NCBI GenBank assembly: GCA_905182985.1
Contig: CAJJDN010000024.1
Coordinates: forward strand, 374,925 to 438,924
Length of the DNA stretch: 64,000 nt
Direction: 5' to 3'
Origin: Paramecium sonneborni
Taxonomy: Eukaryota > Ciliophora > Oligohymenophorea > Peniculida > Parameciidae
The notes under the pieces are model-generated. The model saw only the letters and a program-made list of their open reading frames with translations, had not been told where the DNA came from and did not search any database. Numbering within the stretch: position 1 is the stretch's first letter; every line of letters starts with the position of its first letter. Shown here in pieces: positions 24,617 to 37,400 of the stretch. The position numbers and the translations under genes are program-made.

Positions 24617-25841
24617 TCATTTTTTGCCATAGGAGGTTTAGTTAGCCATTTCTAAGACTTACTATTTGAAGATGTGAATGACTTCATCAATGATAGCATT
24701 TTCCTCTAAAATAATAAAATAATAACAATACCATTTCTTCTATTAAGTTCAGTTTCATAAAGATCTCTTAATTCTTAGAGACTGGCAGTTGCAGCATTGA
24801 TAGCATTCTATGAATCTTTTAAGACTGAATTAGCTTTGGCTTACACAGCAAGAGCAGCTTATTCTTACTAAAGAAATAAGAAAAAGATATTACCACAACC
24901 AACTTATCTTAGAGTTAAGTCTTTCTTTGAATTTCGTCTTAAAGATGAGCTTTTTCAGCTTCTGAATCAGCTAACCAATCAGCTAATTGATAGTATCCAG
25001 CAATTTCATTTTATTCTAAAGCAGCGAGAGCAGCTCTTAATTGATCTTCTAAATCACTTAATGCATTATAGACAAGTTATCCAACATTAACTCCTGGTTA
25101 TCTATCTCCACTTGTTGAAGCATCAGATTCTCCTAATGCATGTAATTCAGCATTTCCAGAAGCTTATTCAGCAGCTAATTAAGCAAATTTAGACATAGCA
25201 TCTTGATTAAATAATTGACTATATTGTTTCAATTTATCAGCTACATTTTCAACTTTTAATTCAATCATTGATGATGGAGCTCCTGTTAAATAACCACTAT
25301 TTATTAATCTTTATATCATACCTCAAATCATTCTTTAATATTTTGATGACTCCTAAAGCATCATTATGTTGTTTAATAGCTCTGACGAACAATCCATTTG
25401 AAAAACATCTCAATTCTTCAAGTTCAACTTCTCTCCTATCAATATCAGCTAATCTTTATGTTGCCCATGCAATATAGTCTGTTGCTTCCTTTAATTTATT
25501 TAATCAAATACTCTATATTCAACACCAATTTGTTCTCTTCTAGCTTTAGCACTTGCCCAAGCTTTTTGATTTAATTCATTAACTTTAGATAGAGCAGCTA
25601 TTCTAGATTATCCAATTTCTTCATCAGAAATGTTCTTTTCATCTGCAACACCTTAAGCTTCAATGTTGCTTGTTTTCAAATCATTCAATAAATCATACAC
25701 GGCCTAAACAGCATCATTTGATTGTGATCCTGTCTTTTTTCATTTATTTATTATTTATACCTATAAGAGGAGTGTCAAATCAATATCCAATGCTTAAGCA
25801 CTTACTAAAGCAATCAAAGCTATAGTTATGAACTTATTCAT
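24617..25841 (-). CDS. Trichocyst matrix protein (TMP)
   Basis: Start ATG 25841, stop TGA 24617. The N terminus MNKFITIALIALVSAQALD is a signal peptide. The mature protein is Ala/Leu/Glu/Gln-rich and helical, with the TMP hallmark near the C terminus, RRNEENAIIDEVIHIFKQQV. Five introns (27, 23, 25, 26 and 26 nt) are needed; those at 25734-25760 and the next one end in AAG. TMPs are proprotein-processed in the regulated secretory pathway and crystallise inside trichocysts, the defensive exocytotic organelles of Paramecium. This gene is the strongest organism marker in the window. Confidence 0.92.
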
Positions 25842-26746
25842 CTCAATAAAATTAATATTATTTCCATAAAAACGGGTAAGGGGCTTAATAATAAATTAAA
25901 ATAAATTAAATATATATGACTGATGATGATCATTATCCACTATTAGCCACATCTAAGCCTTATATCATTGCAATGATTATTATTCAAATTCTATTTATCC
26001 TAACTGCAGTTTTATTGAACTTATATCCTTGAAACCTGTATTTATATCAATTATAATACAACATTCATTTTATCAAATAATTACCTTAAAAAAATTACTA
26101 ATTATGACTTTGCTCTATTATATTTAATTTACACTATATTTCGTATTCCTCCTTTTTAGAACTGGTTATAGTTAATCTCAACTATGTGAATTTCATTAAA
26201 ACTTTAAAATATTTATACAAACATTAATTTAATTTATTTTCAATACCAAAATTATCATCCTCTCGAAAATTAATTGTTATGAAAGTGCAAAAGTAAGTTT
26301 TCTTTGTTTCTAAACAATTAAATTTATTTTAATTAAAGTGTAAATAAATCTAAGTTGATTTATTTAAAATAGATTGAATTATTTTGTTTAGTAAAAGTTC
26401 ATAGCTTTGTCCAATTAGTATTTAATTACTTACTTGTATTTATATTTCATACATTATGTTTATAAAATAATAAACCTTGTTTCAGGTAATTCAATGAGAA
26501 AGCAGAAAAAAATTTCCAATAATAATTCCCTTCAGAATTTATGTTAAATTTTAATATGAAACATTAAATTTTTTTGAAAGATTCCCTCTAGATTTGATCT
26601 AAAAGATTCATTCTTTGAATAATGACTAAGTTATATTTTTGTTTGTGAGAGATCATAATTTATTTTGTGTATTAGGTTTTTTTTTTATATTAAATTTTTT
26701 CAATTCAATTATAAAATAGAATTATTTTGTGATAATATATTAAATT
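25842..26746. other. AT-rich intergenic region with one small ORF
   Basis: About 900 bases between a divergent and a minus-strand gene, the longest low-information stretch. Apart from the 38-codon ORF listed separately I see only homopolymer-rich DNA. No tRNA-like, telomeric or repeat signal was recognised. Confidence 0.5.
25916..26032 (+). CDS. Small single-span membrane peptide, 38 aa (tentative)
   Basis: ATG 25916 to TGA 26030-26032. The start is charged (MTDDDHYPLLATSKP), followed by one hydrophobic span of about 20 residues (YIIAMIIIQILFILTAVLL). It is richer in G+C than the DNA around it and starts 74 bp from the divergent trichocyst gene start, where a promoter could serve both. No homologue recognised; it might instead be the first exon of a longer gene. 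Confidence 0.35.
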   Translation: MTDDDHYPLLATSKPYIIAMIIIQILFILTAVLLNLYP

Positions 26747-27535
26747 TCAATCTAATTTCCCCCCATTTGTTTTTCTCTTTTTTTTATTTGGATTAATTAA
26801 ATCAGCACCAGATGGAAATTAAACATATTGATTTCCATAAAAAGGTATTCCATAAGGACCTTTTCTAGGTAGTAATACTTCTGGAGTATTTAAAATTTCT
26901 TAACCAATTGTTAAGAGATTTTTTTTAGGTGGAGGAGGGGGTTTTTAAAGAGGAGGCTATTCAACATCTATCATCTATTCATTTTTTTTCTTTCTATTTG
27001 TATTCACTTCAATTTCTTTAGTAAATTATAACTGAGTAGCCTTTAAAACATCAACTAAATCACAAACAAATTAAAATTGAATTTTTCTTGTGTCTTCATC
27101 ATTTGTTATTGGTAATCCTTAATCTAAGGGAATTTAACCTTTTAGTTAAACATGTCTTTATAAAGAAAAGTAGAGTACTATATCTAATTGAGCTTCAAAT
27201 TGTACAAAATCATATGAATTTTCACTTATTGCAAATCTGATTAATTCACAAAATGATGAATAAGTGCCTTTAATATCTGTTTTTAAAATCATTTCATCTA
27301 ATGCTCCTCTATCTATTTTTTACATCCAAATCATATTTCCATTATAAACTCTTATTATTACACACAAATCTTTTCTAGAAGTTTCTTATTTCTTAAATAG
27401 CATCAAATATTTTGTTTCATCATTTTCTTTATTTTATGAGTGCAATCCATCTAATTTTTGACATGCCTCTCTATAATCTTCTTTTTTTCTAAAAGCCTCC
27501 ATAGGATCTACTTTTTTAGATGATTCCTCTTGCAT
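26747..27535 (-). CDS. PAXX-like NHEJ factor
   Basis: Intronless 262-residue ORF, ATG 27535 to TGA 26747. Residues ~55-150 fit the XRCC4-superfamily head domain: strands such as LCVIIRVYNGNMIWMQKID, a helical insert and VLYFSLQRH, then a helix DLVDVLKATQLQF. A Pro/Lys linker (PPLQKPPPPPKK) follows. The last ~17 residues, ADLINPNKKKRKTNGGKLD, closely match the conserved Ku-binding C terminus of PAXX (LINP, a Lys cluster, then GG-x-D). PAXX stabilises Ku and Ligase IV at DNA ends in non-homologous end joining. That pathway repairs the thousands of programmed double-strand breaks in Paramecium development, so a role there is plausible. The head-domain match is weaker than the tail match. Confidence 0.65.
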
Positions 27536-28052
27536 TAATTATCTTATTAGTTTTTTTATTTGAAAATATCATTGCCTAATAGCAAAAATATTAACTATCC
27601 AAATATTAGATAACAATTTTATAAAACTAATAATAGTTAAAAATTATTTCAAACAAAGTCATTGATTCCTTTAATATAAATTAATTTAACTCTTTTACAT
27701 TGAAAACATAATTTAAACTCCTACTATATAAAAAAGTGATAGAAAAATATGTCTTTTAAGATGATTACAAATAAAATATTTTTAAAACTGATAATCCAAG
27801 TTGTACTCATTTAATTGTAGTCACTTTATTATCCTAGAATAAAAGTCTAAAAAATCTAATTTTTTTTTCTATTTTGATTCCCATCTTATCATTTTAAGTT
27901 AATTTAAATCTAAAAAGTTTATTGAGCCAAAGATTTGGATATGAATTTTTGGAAAATTATTTTTTTTTAACTTAATTTTATTAGGATAATTTTCAAGAAG
28001 AATGCATGATTTAAAATTATTAAATATAATAAAAAAATATTTTTAACTGTTA
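27536..28052. other. Intergenic region, nothing recognised
   Basis: Around 517 AT-rich bases between divergent starts at 27535 and 28053. Short chance ORFs only; presumably holds promoters for both genes. Confidence 0.5.
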
Positions 28053-28738
28053 ATGAAATATTCTCAAACAACTGTAAAAGTATTGATTGACTTTAGCTAT
28101 AAAACTCACCATAATAATTTAATAATCCTATAAGCAGAAGCGATTCCTAAAACTGGAATGATGTTAAAAAGGGCATAAGAGACAAAGTTTATTCAAAAGT
28201 GTAGGGATTCGAAAATTAAAAGTTTATTTAAAAAAGCGAATTACTTTACAATTTTAAAAACCAAGAAGAAAAGAATTCTAATCAACCTTTATCACATAGA
28301 TAATCTGCAACTCATTTAAGAAATCTAATGGATAATAAATTTCCAAAATAAGAATCTCCTATAAAAATGGGTTTGACTCATGCAATTTATTCACCAAGTT
28401 AAAAACAATATCATCCCTTAGATGAGATTCAAATCAAGAATAACTATTAAAGTGCATTTGGTTCTTCAATAGGTAAGGAAAAGGTCAAAATTTAATCATC
28501 AAAAAAAGAATAATATTCTTAATAGAAACCATTATCTGATTTGTTAGATATGAAGAGAAACAAAGCAGTTACAGAAAGAGCGACATTGGCAGAAATAATA
28601 AGAATTTCAAATCATCTTTAAGATGTTTAATAAGCAGAAGCCACTTAATTAAGTAGTGCATATTTATAAGAACTTATAGCACTATAATAAAATATAGGCA
28701 AAGTCCTTAAAAATACATCTAATAAAGTATATAAATGA
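28053..28738 (+). CDS. Hypothetical Gln/Lys-rich protein, ~220 aa
   Basis: ATG 28053; a 23-nt intron at 28074-28096 follows seven codons and carries a TGA in the reading frame; stop TGA 28736-28738. N-terminal two thirds are disordered (Ser, Gln, Asn, Lys). The last ~60 residues form an amphipathic helix (RATLAEIIRISNHLQDVQQA... LQELIALQQNIGKVLK) that may be a coiled coil. No domain recognised. Confidence 0.65.
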
Positions 28739-29061
28739 ACATTACAATCTATAATTATATTTATAAGATAAAAAAAATATCATTTTAAATCATTAAACAG
28801 AATTTTGGTATGCTGAAAATACCAAAAACTATTTGATTTTTTAGATTTTAAATATAGATTAATATTAAGAATTTTATTTTATTATTTATTAATAAGGAGT
28901 CTTGAATTTAATTATTTATCACTTTTTAAAAAGGAAATTTAATGATTGTTGTAAAAGAGTTGAATTTCTTCGAAACAGATTTATTATTAAGTATGATTAA
29001 AGAGGTTAATTATATAAAATAATATAAATAATGCTTGAATAATTTATTTGATTTATAATGA
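28739..29061. other. Intergenic region, nothing recognised
   Basis: About 320 AT-rich bases between convergent genes; homopolymer-rich, no feature seen. Confidence 0.5.
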
Positions 29062-29292
29062 TCATGCACTTTTTGTTTTATAATAATTACCCTCATTGAC
29101 ATCTCCATCATATTCATCATAATATGTTAAACCTATTTAAGATTATTAATAATTACCAGATTACAATACAGTTCCTGCATATGTTGGGACTCCTAGTAAA
29201 ACTGGGAAATACATGAATTGTACTGGAATCAAAATAAGCATTCCTGCTCCAAAAAATGAATTCTTTACATTCCAAAAGATTCTTCTAATCAT
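29062..29292 (-). CDS. Small membrane protein, 76 aa
   Basis: ATG 29292 to TGA 29062, no intron. Short basic start (MIRRIFWNVKNS), one hydrophobic span (GAGMLILIPVQFMYFPVLLG) and an acidic, Tyr-rich tail (YYDEYDGDVNEG). No family recognised. A basic start plus one span and small size would fit a mitochondrial inner-membrane or ER protein. It begins 38 bp after the stop of the Dpy-30 gene on the same strand. Confidence 0.6.
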
Positions 29293-29330
29293 ATAAAATT
29301 AAATATTTTAATTAATATATTATTATTTAA

Positions 29331-29663
29331 TCAATACTACTTTGGATTGTTTCTCATTAAATATTATCTATAAAAATAACTCTGTCTATATACCCTAAAT
29401 AAATACAAGGATTAAAGCGTTCTCTTTCTTCGGGATCAATCTTTTCAGGATTTTATATCATTATCTCTAATTCTTTAGATAATTCTTCAATTCCATCCAT
29501 TAACAAAGGCAATAATGTTTATTGAATTTCTTTATATTTCTAAAAGTATAAACTAAATATCTACATCCTCACCTCCTGGTATTTTACTTAATTCTCGTTT
29601 GATCACCTCTAAAGGTACTGTATAATTGGGATCCTAGAGTAACTGTTTAACATTCTTTGACAT
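29331..29663 (-). CDS. Dpy-30-domain protein
   Basis: ATG 29663 to TGA 29331 with two introns (25 and 26 nt, both TAG). The ~93-residue product ends in a Dpy-30 dimerisation motif: a helix KEIQQTLLPLLMDGIEEL, a short insert and a second helix LGQYLMRNNPKQY, which carries the diagnostic YL-x-RNNP. Dpy-30/RIIa-type motifs form a four-helix bundle that docks amphipathic helices; in ciliates most belong to radial spokes and other axonemal complexes, a few to COMPASS histone methyltransferases. The extra acidic loop between the helices (QNPEKIDPEERERFNP) is longer than in DPY30 itself, so an axonemal protein is more likely. Confidence 0.8.
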
Positions 29664-29711
29664 TATTATTTAAAAATATAAATAAAAATAAAAGAAATAA
29701 TCATTATATCA

Positions 29712-31823
29712 TCAAAACTTGACCTTTTTTATTGGTTTATCTATTAGCCATCCTTTTACTCTATATTTTTATGTTTATTTTAACGATTAATCGATATAAT
29801 AGTTCACTAAATCTGAAAGTTAATCCAAATCATATGAAAGATACTATTTCATTAATTCCCAATGGACTCTTCTGTTAATTGGTATTTTATTTAATATGTC
29901 TCTATCTTTTTGTTCAAGAATTTCTTGATAAATCATTCTAATGTCTGTGATAATTTTTGTTTTTTCTCTCAACCCTTCAATAGTTTTTATTCCCAGATAT
30001 TTATCATGATTATATTGAAATAACTCGCCTACTGATAAATTATTCTCTGTTGTAAAATATTTATTTACAATCTCAGCAAACTTTTATTGATTAGAATAAT
30101 AATTTGTACATTTAGACAATGATGATATTTTTAGCATTTAGCCAAGGCAAAACCATATGTCTAATTCTTAAATTTGTTACTGTTTTATTTTTGTAATATC
30201 TTATGCGCATTATGATAATTAATTCTTGATTTTATTATTATTATTAAATGCATAATGTGATTAATGATCTCTCATCTAATAATTTACCATAAAATCGTAA
30301 AATTCAGGTTCTAAAAATATTTTACAATTTAATTCAATTTGGATACATAAATCAATAATTGATATATTTGTGAATTTTGCTACATTTTCCAGATCTATTT
30401 CAAAATGTTTGATAGTACTAGCATCTTTTCTTAAAGATATAATTCTCCTACTATGTAATTTAACATATTTTATTAATTAATTAATCTAATCAGAATTTGT
30501 ATCTGCCATTGTATCAATAGATACTGAGCATTTCATTGGTATCACTGTATCAATCTGTATTAATTAAAATTTTTCTAACATATTCATTAATTTAAGTGGA
30601 TTATCAATCATAAAACATTATTTTATATAATTCAAATTGATCTTATTTTAATTTAAACATAATTAATTATAAATAGATTCCAATAATTCTAAATTAGTTT
30701 ATTAAAAAAATAAAGATTTTCTTTTTATTAAATATTATTCTTTTGATAAATAAACTATGCTAATACAATCTTTGTTCAAGAAAGCACAATCATTTAAATA
30801 AGCTTACAAACTATTAACTTAATCTATGTGAACTAGTACATCAAATTATTATTTTAATTCTATTGAAGATGAAATAACTTGATATTTACAAGTAATTTAA
30901 TTGTTTATGCAAAAATCTTCAAAAGCAGTAATGTTTTTGTTGTTTTAAAATTTTAAAGCTACTCTCTGTAAATTTTGTTCTTCCAATCTTGTGAGCATTC
31001 TTAAATAACTTTCTGAATCCATAAATATAACTTTATTTAATTGGTAATTTTGTTTATATTCTCTTTAAATATGACCAATATCTAAAATTGGCCCTATATA
31101 TGATGTCTAAATAGAAAGATAATTTCTCAGTATTTGTATATTTGTAGCAGGCAAAACTCCTCTGTTACAAACTATATGTTATTTTATATTTTCAGAAAGT
31201 AAATATCGGCATTATTCGACATCATCAAAATAAAATGCTTATTTCACATTAAGAGTTCTTAAGATTTGCATTATTGTATCTAAATCACGGCGATACAATT
31301 ATAAATACGAAATATTTACTAAACCTTGTTTTATATATTTCAGTTCGAATATATCATTAATTTAGATTATCCTTGGTAATTTCTGAGATGAAATAACTAA
31401 ACTTATCGAATTTGGGTATCTCATTTAAACAATATTTAAAAAATCATAAATTTTTTCAATGGGATATGTACAAATCATTTTGATTTCTTTAAATATATAG
31501 ATAAGTCTAATAATATCTTAAGAAACAATAGAAAATTTTGAAAATGTGAGATTAAATCTTTAGCAAATTTCTTAGATCAATTCAACTGCTTAATCAACTT
31601 CAATTTATGAAATTTATTAATCAATCAATTATTCATCGATTATAAATTTTGAAGCAGACAGATTTTTATGATTAGTGAATAAAGTTCTTTGTACATTCTG
31701 AGTTATAGGTGTTTGTAATAGATAATTCTCTCTAATTTTCCTATCATCTTTTGATGGTGTTATACAAAAGTTTTATTTATTAAAACTATTATCACACATA
31801 AGGATATTTTCATTTTCATTCAT
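29712..31823 (-). CDS. Large hypothetical protein, 703 aa, Leu/Ile-rich
   Basis: Single open frame from ATG 31823 to TGA 29712 without introns, long for chance even with only TGA as stop. Composition is rich in Ile, Leu, Gln, Asn and Tyr with regularly spaced hydrophobic residues (LRNYLSIQ, LVNISYLQLYRRDL, VIFMDSESYLRML), which suggests a degenerate leucine-rich or alpha-solenoid repeat. No signal peptide or membrane span, no catalytic motif. Function unknown. Its stop lies 48 bp from the Dpy-30 gene start on the same strand. Confidence 0.65.
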
Positions 31824-32032
31824 GTTACTCTTTGAATTTTGAATTATAATTTTATTTTTGACAATAAATTATTAATACTTGAGTTGAATTATAATACTAC
31901 TAAAATAAAAAATTGAATAGAAGAGATAAAGTGAAAAACTAGTAATTAATTTTTACTAAATTTTAAGATGAGTTTTATTAATAAATTAAATATTAAAATA
32001 AAAATAATATGATGATATAATAATATATATAT

Positions 32033-34415
32033 TCACACATTTTGATTCACTTCAATTAAATCTTCATCGAATTCTCTATATCCAAGTCCTCTTTCTACCA
32101 TTTTTTGACCATAAGCCCTTGCAGAATGTTATTATTCTTTATTATGATCTTTTTTCTTAGAAAAATGATGTTTGTTCTTATAGATGAAATAAACGATGGC
32201 AGCAAATATACAAATAAGCATAAAATCCCAAATCTAAATAATATAAATAGAGATACATTTCTAAATTTCCAAAATTTGAATCCTGGACATAATAATTTAA
32301 CTGGATTATATTCAACTCCTCCTTAACATTTATTTCCTGCTACTCTACGATAACCTCTAGAAACTTCATAATAATCTTCACAATTTTATGGAGCTTCAAA
32401 GTCTTATTCATAGAGTTCATAGGGAATGCATTTAGCATTAGAATCAGAGTTCTCTCTGTGAAAGTTAAGATCACATTCCCAATCTTCTTCAGTACATTAA
32501 CAATATTAAACAGAATGTTATCTTTATAAATCTTCACCATTAAAACATTTGGCATCTCTTTTTCGTCTAACATATTCAACTCTCATTCCCATAAGACAAT
32601 CTGGATTAATCTTTCCAGTTGGTGACCATAATTCATAATCACTATTTGGACTTGAAGGTGAATCTTCTCCGACACATTCTCTTCCATGAATAGAAGAAAA
32701 ATCAATTTTAACAATATTACCTTACTCAATATTTTCATCATTTATATATAAATTTGATGTACCATATATAATAAATCTTGTTCCAATATTAGAAGGTTCT
32801 GTTATAATATTAGTAATCTCAATAGGTTGTTCACTAAATTAAAATATCTCCCATGTTAATCCTTCATTCCATGAATACTTTAATACTTTTGTTGCTTATT
32901 AATCGCTTGCTAATACAATAACACCTCCATGATCTCCAATTTCATATATATGTGATCCTTTTGCTATTTCAAACCAAGTTAAACCTCCATCTCTTGACAT
33001 ATAAGTGTTCACTTAATCTGCTCTATAACTTAAATGTTTTCCTATATTTCCTGTTCCTAAAATTAAACCTATCGAATTCTTAGTTGAATAAAATGGACCA
33101 AATTACATTTTAGTAGAGACAGAATGCAAATGTAATGAACATGTTTTAGAATCACATTATAACTTTTTACCTTCTGAATCAACTTAAGGTGGTGTTAAAG
33201 ATTGCCATCTACTTCCCTTATCAAAAGTTATTTTAGTCTATTTAAATTTACTTAAATCACTTTCTTTTATTCTAGCAGAATCCTCATCAATTTCAGATTA
33301 ATATAATTCTGCTTATTCTGATGCATATACATTTGCTATATAAATTCCCTCCAAACCCAATACTCTCTCAAAATCACATTAACCTTCTTCTGTTCTCACT
33401 GTATAATTTAACGAGATTCTATATCTGGATGCTGTAGAATCTGATATATATGTTGTACCCATTATTGAACTTGGCTTAAGATGATTAATGTTTATAAATG
33501 CTCCATATTATGAATCTACTATTGTATAACTGTGATCTTTTAATATGTCTGGCATTTAAACATATCTAAAATTGTATTCTGATTCATCTGATTCTGATAC
33601 CAGTAATGTTACTTCTTAATTCGAAGAATTCATTACTTAAGCTACGAATATATGATTAGGTGTTAGTTGAAATTTATTACCTTAATTAACTAACATCGTT
33701 TTTGTTTTCATAAAATCATCACTATAAAATAAATGTGTTTTCATGTTCCAACCTGATAATTATTAATGTCCTTTTCCATTTGGCTCATATGTTATCATTA
33801 TTCTTTCTTCAGGAATCACTTAATTGTTTGGATTTTTGAATCCCCATGAATATTAATTTACATATTTTGCAATAACTTCCCAATTTAAACCCATATCGAT
33901 ACTAATCATCAGATCCTTAGTAACAAAACAATCTTTTTATTTCATCTAACATTTTGACCATGATGATGCTAATATCCAATCTTTACGCTTTGGATGAAAT
34001 TAAAATTCCCTCATTTATCTCCCAGTATAAATTGCATTAATTGTCTACCCACAATCAGGGGATATCCAATTAACAAATTCTGTTCCTAGGAATATAATTA
34101 ATTGTGGATCTATTGGGCTTTTTTATATTTTGTTTACTACTCCTACTTTTTCATTTTCATCTTATAATACAAGCAAACCCTTTCTATGGAAGACTTCTGC
34201 CAATTTCTACCAGTCATCACCATTATTCTAACTTAAATAAATTGTTCCTTTTGAACTCATAACCAAGATCTAAAAGAATTAGGGATTGATTAAATACATT
34301 GTCATTAGATTTATTCTAAGCACCACACCAGACTACATCTATGATAGCACTATCCATATTTGAAATACTAACATCTATAGCGTTGACGATACAAAACAAC
34401 AAAAAACTAATCATA
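32033..34415 (-). CDS. VPS10/sortilin-type sorting receptor
   Basis: ATG 34415 opens with a signal peptide (MISFLLFCIVNA). A 28-nt intron follows codon ~39. The lumenal part shows the VPS10 ten-bladed propeller, with repeated Asp-box-like blades (GTIYLSQNNGDDWQ, TYMSRDGGLTWFE, SWNEGLTWEIF), and then the Cys-rich 10CC module (GRECVGED, PDCLMGMRVEYVRRKRDAKCFNGED, CTEEDWECDLNF). A single membrane span and a short cytosolic tail follow, with MVERGLGYREFDEDLIEV, a typical acidic/tyrosine sorting signal; stop at 32033. Such receptors carry lysosomal enzymes and, in ciliates and apicomplexans, cargo to regulated secretory organelles, so trichocyst or lysosome traffic is a fair inference. The start codon overlaps the stop of the upstream kinase by 2 bp. 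Confidence 0.9.
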
Positions 34416-37400
34416 TGGCAAGTTATCTTATATTATATAATTCATTCATTTGTTTTTCATATTTGAAGAATATAACTTTGCAGTAAATTGAGTAAGTTAA
34501 TTAATCTATGTTTGTATATAACTTTATTCTCTTTCGATCATCTATCTAAGAGATAAGTTAAAAGAATTACATATATTCCTCAGCCTCTTGCACACTTCTT
34601 TATTTCAGAAGATCTATACGTTCCAAGTTTTATAATTGATTCTTTAGCTGCTATGTTAATTTTTTATGTTCCTAATCTTTAGTTGGTTTAGTTAACTTAA
34701 CTAAGAACTATTCCATTTTTTCAGTATCTCTAGAAGATTGGTCTAAATCAGGGATTATGACACCAGGTTTGTTCAATAATGTATTCCATTCAATACCTAA
34801 AAAACTATTATGATATTAATAAACCTTTAAAGAACTTGTGCTATTTTATTTCATCAATAGAAATATGCCCAATCCTCTTTTTATAGTCTGGTTCTAAGAG
34901 ACGTGTAAGAAGATCATAAGAATCATAGGAAATGCATTCTTCTCCATCATCTCCTAATTTAGGCCATTCAATTCTTAAATTGAGGATGTTCTCAAAAATC
35001 TTTTCAACAGTGTCATCATTAAAAGGTGCAATTCCACATAACATTTCGTACATGATAACACCTAGACTCCAATAATCGGCTGAATAGTTGGTGACTGAAA
35101 CTCCTTGAATAATTTCAGGTGCAATATAATCAGGAGTTCCAATAATCCTATATATGTTTTAAGAAATACTTTTTATTTCCACTATTTTTAGATTCAATAA
35201 AGATTGATTCAGCCTTTTTGATATGTTCATAAAATTCTGAGGAATCATTAAACTGTTAGGAAATACAATCAGGTAATTAAGATGTGTCTCTTTTCATTTT
35301 TAATCTACTATTCAAACCTTTTTCAGATAACCCAAAATCTGCTAATTTGGTATGTCCTTAAGAATCCAATAAAATATTTTCTGGTTTTAAATCTCTATGA
35401 ACTATATTTTGATTTCTCAGATATTCTAGAGCTAACACAATTTCTGCCATGTAATGTCTCACATAGAATTCATCTAATGCTGTATATGTCTTCAAAATAC
35501 TAGCCAAATCTCCCCCTACCATATACTCTTGGACAAAACATAAATAATGTTCATGAACAAATGAGAAATAAGCTTTGACGACAAAGTGACTATTGAGAAT
35601 TTCAAAAATATTCCTTTCAGCTTTTAACTATTCTAAAAAGGCTTCTAAATTCTATTAATTTATATATCTAATATTAATACTCTCTAAGCACAATCAATTA
35701 TTTTTAATGCATACATATCTCCAGAACCTTTCTTTTTTACTTAAAAAACCCACCCATAAGCTCCTTTACCTAAAGGTTTAATAAATTCAAAATCTTTGAT
35801 TCCTACATTCTTTTGTTCAATGGATATAGTAGAATTGGTTTTAATCATATCAGAATCAGAATGGTATCCTTTGTCTGTATGAACAGGATCAATCTATTCC
35901 TATTCCTAAATAAGTTAAGGACTATTGTTTGAAACATTAGTACTAAATTTGCTTTTCTTAGTCACTTACAATTATTAAGTGGAAGATGTTGGAGTGGTTG
36001 TTTATTGAATATCTTAAGAATGAAAATTAGAAACTCTTTTCTTTTTTTATTTAATTTGTAATTATCTTCTTAGTTTATTTGAAGCATTTGATAAACTAGA
36101 TTCTTCAGAAGATGTATTATTATGTTCTTCTTTAATTGATGGAACCTTATTATCTCCAACATCAGAATCAAAAGAAAATGGCTATCTTAAACTATCTGAA
36201 TCTGTATGATCATTTATAAATCCAACTGTATATGGTTTATTTGATATTCTTGGACTCTCACAACCTTCATTCACTTTAAATATTGAAGTATTCATTTTGA
36301 ATTCTCTTCTTTTAGGTATTATTGGTTAATTTAATTTCTCTCCCTCTTCCTATTCAAATATTGGATCAGCTACTCTATTTCTTGGTGATTAAGACACTTA
36401 AGAAAATTTTGATTACCGAAATGAGAGAGAGTTCTACTTTGTAAAAGACTTTTTCATTGCTTAAATCTTAGACAGTTGAAGTGTCATATCATATTATTGA
36501 TGATGATGGCCTTCTTATTTCTTGAAATGTTCCATTCTATCAAGGATACTCTTGTGAGCACGTGTTATTATTGTCTTTGCTTCATTACTTTCTATGTAAT
36601 TTCCTGCATTTGATAAATCATTAAGGATTACCAAATTTTCTATTTAGTCACATAATTCTTACACTTAGGATCATCATTTGATTAATTCACTATTTTGTCA
36701 GCATAATTTATTATAATTGTCATAGCATTATTTATATTTATTAACTCTTATTCGTTCTCTTACTCATCAATATTGAATGTCTGAGTTCTTCTGAATTTAT
36801 TATTATTTTTTTATACTTTTTTATTTTTACTAACTATTATCAAATCTTACTTTATTAGAGCTTATTTTACTTAAGCATTTCTTTTCTCCTAATATGCTGC
36901 TTCACACAGATTTGCCATGTCCAAATTCAATTCTAATATCCTTTTCTTTGCCTCAGCTGTTTTCTGACAATCCTCACAATGTATTTTCATTTCAAAAGCT
37001 TGTACTTTCTTTTCACATATTCTACAAATCAATAATTCAAACTATTTTTTATCCCACTTCTTCATATCCAACTTCATCATTCTAAAATACTAAACATTTC
37101 TACTGTTAAATATTCTTCATTTTAATTGATGCCCACTTATATTAGAAAGTTGTATTATTTTTGCTAATCCATTCTGCCTCCAATATATGCAATGCTATTC
37201 GTAATTTATTTGACAATGTTCGAATTGATCTATTAGCAAATATATTACTTAAATTTATACTTTGTTGACATCTTCTTTGTAAAGGATTTCTTCATTTTCA
37301 CTACTTCTAAACGTTGAACATCCTCTATTAGATTCTAAACCTTAATATCCATTTCTCCATAATGATCGTAATTTTATTGGCTAAAGTATTCTTAACAAGA

